Of a stretch of 64,000 nt of DNA, positions 17,178 to 24,510 are shown piece after piece; positions within the stretch are counted from its first letter, which is position 1; the number at the start of each line of letters is the position of its first letter. The stretch comes from Rhizobium sp. R635 (GTDB lineage Bacteria; Pseudomonadota; Alphaproteobacteria; Rhizobiales; Rhizobiaceae): the NCBI RefSeq assembly GCF_002211285.1, contig NZ_LOKX01000019.1, positions 1 to 64,000 of the forward strand, read 5' to 3'. The notes under the pieces are model-generated. The model was not told the DNA's origin, searched no databases, and saw nothing but the letters and a program-made list of their open reading frames with translations. Made by a program: the position numbers and the translations under genes.

Positions 17178-18896
17178 GTGACAGGTAGCATTCCGATGTT
17201 GCGGGGCCTGAGCGGTTTCAGCTGGGATTGGCTTCGCAGCGATATCCCCGCCGGGCTGTCGGTCGCCGCCGTCGGCCTGCCGAGCGCCATCGCCTATCCG
17301 GCGATCGCCGGCCTGCCGCCGGAGACCGGCATCTATGCCAGCATCCTGGCGCCGATCGCCTACGCGATTTTCGGCCCATCGCGGCTCTTGGTCGTCGGGC
17401 CCGACGCGGCGACGATGACGGTGCTTGCCGCTGCCATGGGCGCCATCATCGCGGCCATGCCTGCCGGCACCCCCGTCGACCGGGTTGCGATCGCTTCTGC
17501 GCTTGCCATCGGTGTCGGCGTCTTCTGCATCGCTGCGAAACTGTTGCGGCTCGGCGTTCTCGCGAGCTTCCTGTCCCGGCCCATTCTGGTCGGGTTCTTC
17601 GCCGGGGTGTCGCTTTCGATCCTGGTCGGACAGATCGGCCGCTTCACGGGCGTGAAAATCGAATCCGACGGACTGATCGCTCCGCTCGTCGAAATGCTCG
17701 CCAAGAGCGGCCTGATCCATTGGCCTTCGCTGATCCTCGGCCTTGCCATGTTTGCGCTGCTGTGGATCGTCCGGGCCTTCCATCTGAAGGTTCCCGGCCC
17801 GGTTCTGGTGGTGGTCGTCTCGGTCGTGCTGTCGGCGATCTTCGATTTCCGCGGCCACGGCATCGCCGTCGTCGGCGACCTGCCGAGCGGCTTGCCGGCC
17901 CTTTCGCTGCCCGCATTTCATCAAATGCCGCTCGACAAGATCGTGCTCGGTTCGGCCGCGATCTTTCTCGTCAGCTTCGGTGCCGGCATCGTGGCCGCGC
18001 GCAGCTTCGGGTCGCGAACCGGCGAGGAAGTCGATGCAAATCAAGAGCTGATCGGACTTGGCGCCGCCAATATCGCGCCCGGCCTTTTCGGTTCGTTTCC
18101 GATCAGCGTGTCGGATTCCCGCACCGCCATAAACCTGTCGGCGGGCGGTGTTTCCCAGCTTGCAGGGCTGGTTTCGGCCGCGACGCTGGTTGCGGCGCTG
18201 GTTTTCCTGAACGATGCGCTGCGCATCCTTCCGATCCCGGCGCTGGCGGCCATCCTGGCAACGGCGGCGATCAGCCTCATCGATGTCGACGAGCTCAGGA
18301 AGATCTGGCGCATCAGCCGTATCGAATTCATCTTCGCGCTGATCGCCATGTGGGGCGCGATCAGCTTCGGCGTTCTCAACGGCGTCATCGTCGCCATCGC
18401 GGCCACCTTCGCCTATCTCCTGCGTCAGACGATGTTTCCGCGCGACGGCCTTCTCGGCCGCATCGAGGGGCGGCACGGCTTCTTCGACATGCAGCGTTTT
18501 CCGGAAGCCCGTCCCATCGAGGGCGCGGCCGTCTTTGCGGTCCAGGGCAGCATCCTGTTTTACAACGCCGATTATGTGCGCTTGCGGATGATTTCGGTCG
18601 TGAAGGCGCTTCCCGCCGAAACCAGATGCCTGGTGCTCGATGCAAGCGCCATCACCTATATCGACAGCACCGGGGCGACCGCACTCGAGGCCGTGGCCGA
18701 ACTGCTTGCGAAGCGCAACATCACCTTCGCGATCGCCGACCTCAGCGATGAAAGCCGCGCCATTCTCCATCGTGCCGGGGTCATCAAGACGATCGGCGCC
18801 GACAATCTTTTCAACGGCAGGGAAGAAGCCTTGCGGGCGCTGATCGGCGATATCGACCAGACCGACCGCCCCCTCCCCGCCGGCACTGCATCCTAG
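17178..18896 (+). CDS. SulP family anion transporter with STAS domain
   Basis: A 572-residue inner-membrane protein. Residues about 15-430 carry some 12 to 14 hydrophobic helices with the SulP start AGLSVAAVGLPSAIAYPAIAGLPPETGIY; residues about 450-560 form a cytoplasmic STAS domain with LVLDASAITYIDSTGATAL. SulP proteins carry sulfate, bicarbonate or dicarboxylates; the substrate cannot be read from sequence alone. The start is a GTG with GGAG six bases upstream. The polyphosphate kinase gene starts 20 bases after its stop, so they are likely co-transcribed. Confidence 0.9.
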   Translation: MTGSIPMLRGLSGFSWDWLRSDIPAGLSVAAVGLPSAIAYPAIAGLPPETGIYASILAPIAYAIFGPSRLLVVGPDAATMTVLAAAMGAIIAAMPAGTPVDRVAIASALAIGVGVFCIAAKLLRLGVLASFLSRPILVGFFAGVSLSILVGQIGRFTGVKIESDGLIAPLVEMLAKSGLIHWPSLILGLAMFALLWIVRAFHLKVPGPVLVVVVSVVLSAIFDFRGHGIAVVGDLPSGLPALSLPAFHQMPLDKIVLGSAAIFLVSFGAGIVAARSFGSRTGEEVDANQELIGLGAANIAPGLFGSFPISVSDSRTAINLSAGGVSQLAGLVSAATLVAALVFLNDALRILPIPALAAILATAAISLIDVDELRKIWRISRIEFIFALIAMWGAISFGVLNGVIVAIAATFAYLLRQTMFPRDGLLGRIEGRHGFFDMQRFPEARPIEGAAVFAVQGSILFYNADYVRLRMISVVKALPAETRCLVLDASAITYIDSTGATALEAVAELLAKRNITFAIADLSDESRAILHRAGVIKTIGADNLFNGREEALRALIGDIDQTDRPLPAGTAS

Positions 18897-18916
18897 TTTC
18901 ACAAGGAGGGAGAGCC

Positions 18917-19759
18917 ATGGACGAAAACTACGAGCCGAAACAGGCCGAAGTAGAAGCAAGCCGCAGCAGCAAAGATAAAAAGAAAAAGAAATCATGGGAT
19001 TACGACAAGGAGATCGGCCGCCTGCAGGTGGAACTGGCGCATCTTCAGGCCTGGGTGAAAAAGTCGGGCGCAAGGATCGTCATCATCTTCGAGGGGCGCG
19101 ACGCCGCCGGCAAGGGAGGCATGATCAAGCGGATCATGGAAAGGCTCAGCCCGCGTGTTTTCCGCGTCGTGGCCCTGCCCGCTCCCACCGACCGGGAAAA
19201 ATCGCAGATCTACATGCAGCGTTATATCGCCCATCTGCCGGCAGCCGGCGAAGTCGTGATCTTCGACCGCAGCTGGTATAACCGCGCCGGCGTCGATCGC
19301 GTCATGGGCTTCACCAGCGAAAAGAAAGCGCAGCGTTTTCTCGAGCTCGCACCCCGCTTCGAAGCGGCGATCGTCGAAAGCGGCGTCATTCTGCTCAAAT
19401 ATTTCCTGACGGTCAGCGAAGAAGAGCAGGAACGCCGCTTCCGGCGCCGGATCGACGATCCGCTGCGGCAATGGAAGCTCAGCCCCATGGACGTCGAATC
19501 CTACCAGCGCTGGTGGGATTATACGCGCGTCTACGACGAGATGCTGCGGATGACCGACAGCAACCATGCGCCATGGTGGATCGTGCCTTCCGACGACAAG
19601 AAACGCGCGCGGATCAACTGCATCTCGCACATCCTGCAATCCATCCCCTATGAACGGCTGAAGTTCGAAGAGCCCGATCTCGGAAAACGCCAGAAGCGGC
19701 CGTCCGACTTCGTGGAGGATCGCAGCGTCCGCCATGTCGTGCCCGACACGACGTCATAG
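18917..19759 (+). CDS. ppk2: Polyphosphate kinase 2 (PPK2)
   Basis: A 280-residue enzyme that transfers phosphate between polyphosphate and nucleotides. A Lys-rich N-terminal tail (residues 15-26) precedes the P-loop-like core: Walker A EGRDAAGKGG at 59-68, the YMQRYIAHLP region, and Walker B IFDRSWYNRAGVD with Asp117. The lid motif ERRFRRRIDDPLRQWKLSP is intact. Size fits the single-domain class I PPK2 proteins, which favour nucleoside diphosphates; that preference is inferred. The start follows AAGGAGGGAGAGCC. It is downstream of SulP in an apparent operon and followed by a partial intergenic repeat. Confidence 0.94.
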   Translation: MDENYEPKQAEVEASRSSKDKKKKKSWDYDKEIGRLQVELAHLQAWVKKSGARIVIIFEGRDAAGKGGMIKRIMERLSPRVFRVVALPAPTDREKSQIYMQRYIAHLPAAGEVVIFDRSWYNRAGVDRVMGFTSEKKAQRFLELAPRFEAAIVESGVILLKYFLTVSEEEQERRFRRRIDDPLRQWKLSPMDVESYQRWWDYTRVYDEMLRMTDSNHAPWWIVPSDDKKRARINCISHILQSIPYERLKFEEPDLGKRQKRPSDFVEDRSVRHVVPDTTS

Positions 19760-19761
19760 AA

Positions 19762-19813
19762 GATGTCGCGCAAAACTGTGCCGCGGTTTTACGATCACGA
19801 CACGCTTTAAAGC
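19762..19813 (-). repeat. Diverged partial copy of the intergenic repeat (copy C)
   Basis: The plus strand reads gatgtcgcgcaaaactgtgc and on to cgctttaaagcatg, the reverse complement of the right end of copy A with several substitutions. The repeat supplies the first possible ATG (19814) for the permease gene, which argues against that ATG being the true start. Confidence 0.65.
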
Positions 19814-19840
19814 ATGGTCTGGAACCTGGCGGATGCGACG

Positions 19841-20989
19841 ATGGAGCAGGCAGCCGATACGACAGCGCAAGGCACCGGTGCGGGTCAGATTTCGATAGAG
19901 GCGAGAGTGAGCGATCTTGTCCGGTTGGGCATCATCGGGCTTTTCGCTTATTGGACGATGACGCTCATCGCTCCCTTCGCGCTGATCGTCATCTGGTCGG
20001 CCATTCTCGCCGTGGCTCTCTTCCCGATGTTTGCGGCGCTCTCGCGGCTGATCGGAAACAGGCCGGTGATTGCCGCCATCGTCGTCGTCGTCGGTTGTCT
20101 CGTCCTGATCATCGCGCCGCTCGCCCTCGTCGCGGTTAATTTCGCCGACGCCGTGCAGGCGCTGATCGGCAGGTTGCGGACGGGAGAATTCACGCTGCCC
20201 GCGGCGCCCGACGCCATCCGGGATTGGCCTGTCGTCGGCGAGCGGCTCCATGAGACCTGGAACCGGATTGCCGGCGATCTCGCTTCCACCATCATGAAGT
20301 TTCAGGCGCCGATCCGCGAGGTCATGGGCGTTGTCGTGACGAAGCTGGCCTCGATCGGTGGCGGCGTATTGAGTTTCGTCGTCTCGATCATGCTCTCCGG
20401 CGTGTTTCTCACCCAGGCGACGCGCCTGGCGGCGGCGATACAGGTTCTGGCAAGCCGGGTCGCGGGTGAAAAGGGCGTCGGTTTTGCCCGGCTGGCGGGA
20501 ACCACTGTGCGGAACGTCTCGCGCGGCGTCATCGGCGTCGCCTTCCTGCAAACCCTGCTCTGCGGATTGTGCTTTGCCTTCTTCGATGTCCCGGCGCGCG
20601 GAGCGCTGACCTTCGTGGTCTTCATGCTCTGCGTCATGCAGCTCGGGCCCGCGCTCGTGCTCCTGCCCCTCGTCATCTGGGCCTGGTTCGCCTGGCCGTT
20701 CGCCAGTGCCCTTGTCTTTACCTGCCTTGCGGTGCCGATCTCGATCGTCGACAACATCCTGAAGCCCATCCTGATGGCGAGAGGCCTCTCGACTCCCATG
20801 GCCGTGATCCTGATCGGCGTCATCGGCGGCACGCTTTCCCACGGGCTCCTCGGCCTCTTCCTGGGGCCGGTCGTGCTCAGCGTCTTTTATGAGCTGCTGA
20901 GAGCCTGGGCCTGGCCGCCGGCGATCGCGGAGGGAAGCGAACAGGATCACGCGCCCGGTTTCAACGCCGAAGCCGGGCGCGCGGGGTAA
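19841..20989 (+). CDS. AI-2E family (PerM/TqsA-type) membrane protein
   Basis: A 382-residue membrane protein with about eight helices. The C-terminal region matches the AI-2E family: PISIVDNILKPILMARGLST then IGVIGGTLSHGLLGLFLGPV. Members include the autoinducer-2 exporter TqsA and Na+/H+ antiporters; substrate unknown here. An ATG at 19814 is in frame but lies within a repeat, so 19841 was chosen; neither has a strong ribosome binding site. It follows the SulP-ppk2 pair by about 80 bases in the same direction. Confidence 0.88.
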   Translation: MEQAADTTAQGTGAGQISIEARVSDLVRLGIIGLFAYWTMTLIAPFALIVIWSAILAVALFPMFAALSRLIGNRPVIAAIVVVVGCLVLIIAPLALVAVNFADAVQALIGRLRTGEFTLPAAPDAIRDWPVVGERLHETWNRIAGDLASTIMKFQAPIREVMGVVVTKLASIGGGVLSFVVSIMLSGVFLTQATRLAAAIQVLASRVAGEKGVGFARLAGTTVRNVSRGVIGVAFLQTLLCGLCFAFFDVPARGALTFVVFMLCVMQLGPALVLLPLVIWAWFAWPFASALVFTCLAVPISIVDNILKPILMARGLSTPMAVILIGVIGGTLSHGLLGLFLGPVVLSVFYELLRAWAWPPAIAEGSEQDHAPGFNAEAGRAG

Positions 20990-21001
20990 TCCTCCGCCGA
21001 T

Positions 21002-21238
21002 CTACCGGTTGGTACAGTAGACGACGACCTCCTGCTCTATTTCGAGGCAGAGCTCCTCATATTCCTGGACGAGCTTGTCTTCCCTCGGGCTTTGGGTCCG
21101 GAACCGATCCAGCGCATCGACGGCAAGATCGTAGGCCTCGAACAATTCGCCGAGCGTCTCGCTGGTTATGCCCGCCAGCAGGTGGCGGATGTCCGGAAGC
21201 CGCAACATCAGTTTTCTGCGGCCGCGTTCCTGGCTCAT
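21002..21238 (-). CDS. Small hypothetical protein, 78 aa
   Basis: A small acidic, helical cytoplasmic protein (MLRLPDIRHLLAGITSETLG, then an ELCLEIEQEVVVYC end). No known domain; the pattern of a short helical protein converging on a permease gene gives no function. Third-position G/C bias is weaker than in large neighbours but present. No strong ribosome binding site. It converges with the AI-2E gene, 12 bases between the stops. Confidence 0.6.
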   Translation of the reverse strand: MSQERGRRKLMLRLPDIRHLLAGITSETLGELFEAYDLAVDALDRFRTQSPREDKLVQEYEELCLEIEQEVVVYCTNR

Positions 21239-21513
21239 GGGTTAGCCCCGTATTCGAAGCGTGTCTGCACCTGATACGAAAATAGAAAGGTGCCGGATTG
21301 TTCCCGAGGTCACAATAACAGTATCAGACGGGGAGCCGTCATTTGCAACTTAGTGCGGTATCGAACAATCGGAATCGCCTCGCCATTCGGAAAATTGATG
21401 CGCCGGCACGGTTTAGATGCCAATTCCAAAGCAAAACTTGCAACCGTGGGCTCGTGCGCTATGATGTATTAGAACTATCTCAGATAGTTGCGTGACTTGT
21501 CGTAGGGGCGATC

Positions 21514-23292
21514 ATGAGAAGCGCAAACGTCAACGCCTTCAGCAGTCTTGGGCCGACAGCTGATGAAATCTGCCGGCAGGTCGAGCGAATTCTCGGAAGC
21601 GAGGAGTTTCACGCGCCCAAGCGTGGGCGGAACTTTCTCGAATTCGTCGTCAACGAGACGCTCGCCGGCCGATCGGGATTTCTGAAAGCCTTCACGATAG
21701 CAAACGTGGTTTTCGGCCGGGAAGCTTCCTTCGACCCGCAGAATGATCCCGTCGTCCGGATCGAGGCCGGCCGGATCAGAAAGGCGCTCGAGCGTTATTA
21801 TCTCGTCGCGGGCCGCGCGGACGAGGTCATCATCACCGTGCCCAAAGGCGGATATGTGCCGCATTTCGAATATGCCCAGGGGCTGCCGCTCCCGCCGGCA
21901 GGCCCAGAAGACCCGGAGGAAACGCAGGCTGCGGAGCCCGACGACCGGGACGGTTCTCGTCGAAAGACGCCCGCTCCGATGCTTTCGGCCGTTCCTGTCC
22001 CCAGAATCGTCATAGCCGCGGCCCTTGCTCTTTTCGCCTTGGCCTTTGCATTTGCATTGTCTGGTCAGGGGCGGCCGAGCGCGTCATCGCCGCCTGCGGC
22101 CGCCGAGCCGAAAGTCGTCGTCGAGTTCTTTGCCGAGAGCGGCTCCGCCGACCCCGGTTCGGACATAGCGCGCGGGCTGAGGGACGACGTGATCGGCCAG
22201 CTTGCCCGGTTCGACCACATCGTCGTGGTTGCCGATCCGCTGCGCGGCGAGCGTGCCGCCGGTGCCGACTACGCGCTCCAGGGCAATGTCCAGCTCGACG
22301 AAAGCAGGTTGCGCGCCGCGGCCAGGCTGGTGCGCCAATCGGACGGTGCCGTCATCTGGGCCAAGAACTTCGATGCCGATCTGGATGCCGAGAACAAACT
22401 CGTCATCCAAGGCAATATCTCCCGGCAGATTTCCAGCGCCATCGCACATCCCTATGGCGCCATCTTTCAAACCGAGACGGATAAGATCGCCCGGCCGGCG
22501 CAAAATGGCGACCAGGATGCCTATGCCTGTACCCGCGCCTATTACAGCTACCGTCAGGCCATGACCGCGCAAAGCCACAGCGCCGCACTGGAATGCCTGC
22601 TGAAGGCGACACAGCGTTTTCCCGACAACGTGACGTCTTGGGCATTGCTGTCGATGGTCTATCTCGACGAGCTGCGGTTTCGCCATAAGCTCGGCGCTCC
22701 CTCTTCGGTCGAGCCGCTCGAACTGGCGACCGCGGCGGTGGAGCGGGCGGCATCGCTCGCGCCAGGCGATCCCCGGGTGCTGCAGGCGCTGATGATGGTG
22801 GGCTTCTTCCACGGAGATATCGACAAGGCCCTGAAGGCCGGCACGGCAGCCCATGCCGCCAATCCCGGCGATGTGGAAGTCGCCGGCGAATATGGCTATC
22901 GGCTGGCGCTGTCCGGGAAATGGCAATCGGGCTGCGAACTGCTGTCGATCGCCCTCAACAGAGGCGCCGGCCCGAGCGGATACTATGAGGCCGGCATGGC
23001 GCTGTGCGCGCTCATGAAAGGCGATCTCGAACAGGCGGAACGGTGGTCGCGAAAGTCCGATCTCGGCTCGAACCCCGTCCATCGTCTCGTGCTGCTGTCC
23101 ATTCTCGGCGCCGCCGGAAAGACCGCGGAAGCCGAACTGGAAAAGCATTGGCTTTATACCCATGCGCCGGCATTGATGACCGATATCCGCGAGGAGGTTT
23201 CCCTGCGCCTGCAACGACCGGAAGATCAGGAACGGTTCCTGAACGGACTGCGCGCCTCGGGGATCGATATCGGCGCGGTCCCGGCGAAGTAA
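21514..23292 (+). CDS. Membrane-anchored TPR protein with N-terminal regulator-like domain (paralogue 2)
   Basis: A 592-residue paralogue of the protein at 11231-13027, same architecture: N-terminal domain (about 15-115) with RNFLEFVVNETLAG, KAFTIANVVFGREASFD, RIEAGRIRKALERYYL and TVPKGGYVPHF; membrane helix near 165-185; FlgO/TolB-like domain (about 200-315) ending AVIWAKNFDADLD; then TPR-like repeats. The last 30 residues (RLQRPEDQERFLNGLRASGI) match paralogue 1 (EDQERFFNGLEAAGL) closely, so they are recent duplicates. AGGGG lies five bases before the ATG. It converges on paralogue 3, with only five bases between the stops. No catalytic residues of a cyclase are present. Confidence 0.75.
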   Translation: MRSANVNAFSSLGPTADEICRQVERILGSEEFHAPKRGRNFLEFVVNETLAGRSGFLKAFTIANVVFGREASFDPQNDPVVRIEAGRIRKALERYYLVAGRADEVIITVPKGGYVPHFEYAQGLPLPPAGPEDPEETQAAEPDDRDGSRRKTPAPMLSAVPVPRIVIAAALALFALAFAFALSGQGRPSASSPPAAAEPKVVVEFFAESGSADPGSDIARGLRDDVIGQLARFDHIVVVADPLRGERAAGADYALQGNVQLDESRLRAAARLVRQSDGAVIWAKNFDADLDAENKLVIQGNISRQISSAIAHPYGAIFQTETDKIARPAQNGDQDAYACTRAYYSYRQAMTAQSHSAALECLLKATQRFPDNVTSWALLSMVYLDELRFRHKLGAPSSVEPLELATAAVERAASLAPGDPRVLQALMMVGFFHGDIDKALKAGTAAHAANPGDVEVAGEYGYRLALSGKWQSGCELLSIALNRGAGPSGYYEAGMALCALMKGDLEQAERWSRKSDLGSNPVHRLVLLSILGAAGKTAEAELEKHWLYTHAPALMTDIREEVSLRLQRPEDQERFLNGLRASGIDIGAVPAK

Positions 23293-23297
23293 GGTCG

Positions 23298-24257
23298 TCA
23301 TCGATCGGGCGATGCGGCGCTCTGCCTGCGGCTGTTCGAAATCTCCAGCGCGATCTGCATGGCGATCTCGTCCTCGACATCGAGAATGGTCCGGCCGCGC
23401 AGCTCGCGATCATATTGATTGGCCCATATGACCGCGCCGTCCGCGCCGTTGATCAGGCGGACATGCAGATGAAGGACGGTGCCTTCGACAACCACGCTTC
23501 CCTGGAGATTGAACACCGGAACGATCGTTTGAGCGCCGGGCCGGTCGTGCGTGAGCACCACGAGATTTTCCGTCCTCATCAGCTTCGCCAGCAACTGGTC
23601 GGCCAGGCCTTTGGCAAAATCCATTCCCTCACGGGTGCCGCCGAGCGCCGTGAAAGGCTCGATGACGATGCTGGCCTTGCTCGCAAGCGTCGATGCGGCA
23701 GGCGCCGGCGGCACTTTCGGCGTTGAAAGATAGGCCTCCAGCGGGCGGATGATGGCCAGAACGGCGATCAGGCCGAACAGGGCGGGCACGCCGATCGGCA
23801 GCAGAAGATCGCGATAGGCGATCGGCCGGTCGAGGCTGCCGCGCTTGTTGCCGCTGTTCTGCACATCGGCCGCTTCGCCGGGATTCACACCGTCTTTCCT
23901 GCTCAAAAAATGCGGCGAATAGCCCCCTTTGGGGATGGTAATCGCGATCGGGTCGCTGCTTCCGCTGACGAGATAATATCGTTCGAGCGCGCGGCGAATA
24001 CGCCCGGCCTCGATGCGCACGACCGGATCGCTCTGCGCGTCGAACGAGGCATCGCGTCCGAAAACCGCCTGTGCAATCGTATAGGCCTTGAGCTGTTCGC
24101 TGCGCCCTTCCAGCATCTCCTCGACGATATATTGCAGGAAACGCCGGCCGCGCTCGGGAGCATGAAATTCCGGACTGGCGAGGATACGCTCGAGCTGCTC
24201 GCGGACGGCTGCGGGGTCGTGAGGTGCACGGCTTCCTCCTCCCTCATCCGATACCAT
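23298..24257 (-). CDS. Short paralogue of the TPR proteins, lacking TPRs (paralogue 3)
   Basis: A 319-residue protein with the same N-terminal domain (RRFLQYIVEEMLEGRSEQLK, FGRDASFDAQSDP, RIEAGRIRRALERYYL), one membrane helix (about 165-190) and the FlgO/TolB-like domain ending AVIWANQYDREL, then it stops before the TPR part. It may be a natural short form or a truncated copy; the stop is clean and codon use stays normal to the end, which favours a functional short form. The ATG at 24257 follows GGGAGGG by four bases; an in-frame ATG at 24284 lacks a site. Role unknown. Confidence 0.73.
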   Translation of the reverse strand: MVSDEGGGSRAPHDPAAVREQLERILASPEFHAPERGRRFLQYIVEEMLEGRSEQLKAYTIAQAVFGRDASFDAQSDPVVRIEAGRIRRALERYYLVSGSSDPIAITIPKGGYSPHFLSRKDGVNPGEAADVQNSGNKRGSLDRPIAYRDLLLPIGVPALFGLIAVLAIIRPLEAYLSTPKVPPAPAASTLASKASIVIEPFTALGGTREGMDFAKGLADQLLAKLMRTENLVVLTHDRPGAQTIVPVFNLQGSVVVEGTVLHLHVRLINGADGAVIWANQYDRELRGRTILDVEDEIAMQIALEISNSRRQSAASPDR

Positions 24258-24374
24258 CGAGCCCTCCCGCGACGCATCGCCCATTCGCTCAACAAGGGGA
24301 AAAAGCCTTATACACCCGCCGATGCTTCAGGACTTCCGTAGCAATACGTAAGCGTTCCCGAATCCCGGCGCGGC

Positions 24375-24480
24375 TAAAGCATGTCGCGCAAAAGTGTGCA
24401 GCGGGTTTGCGGCAACGACATGCGTAAAACAAGGACCTAAAGCGCAAGGAGCGAATCTGAAAGATCGCGACGCGCTTTAG
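24375..24480 (-). repeat. Rhizobial intergenic repeat, full copy B (106 bp)
   Basis: The reverse complement of this stretch aligns end to end with copy A at 13838-13943, with roughly ten substitutions and equal length. It sits between two minus-strand genes, paralogue 3 and the beta-glucosidase, just downstream of the latter. Its ends carry short palindromes. Confidence 0.88.
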
Positions 24481-24510
24481 AGCTTTTCCGGATTAGATGG
24501 GGGTGGCTCA

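Noticed and set aside
17076..19073. A 665-codon minus-strand frame opposite SulP and the start of ppk2
   Set aside because: It crosses two well-supported genes and their gap and reads as charged low-complexity sequence.
21290..21472. A 60-codon plus-strand frame between the small gene at 21002 and the TPR protein at 21514
   Set aside because: No ribosome binding site, poor codon use, no recognisable product.
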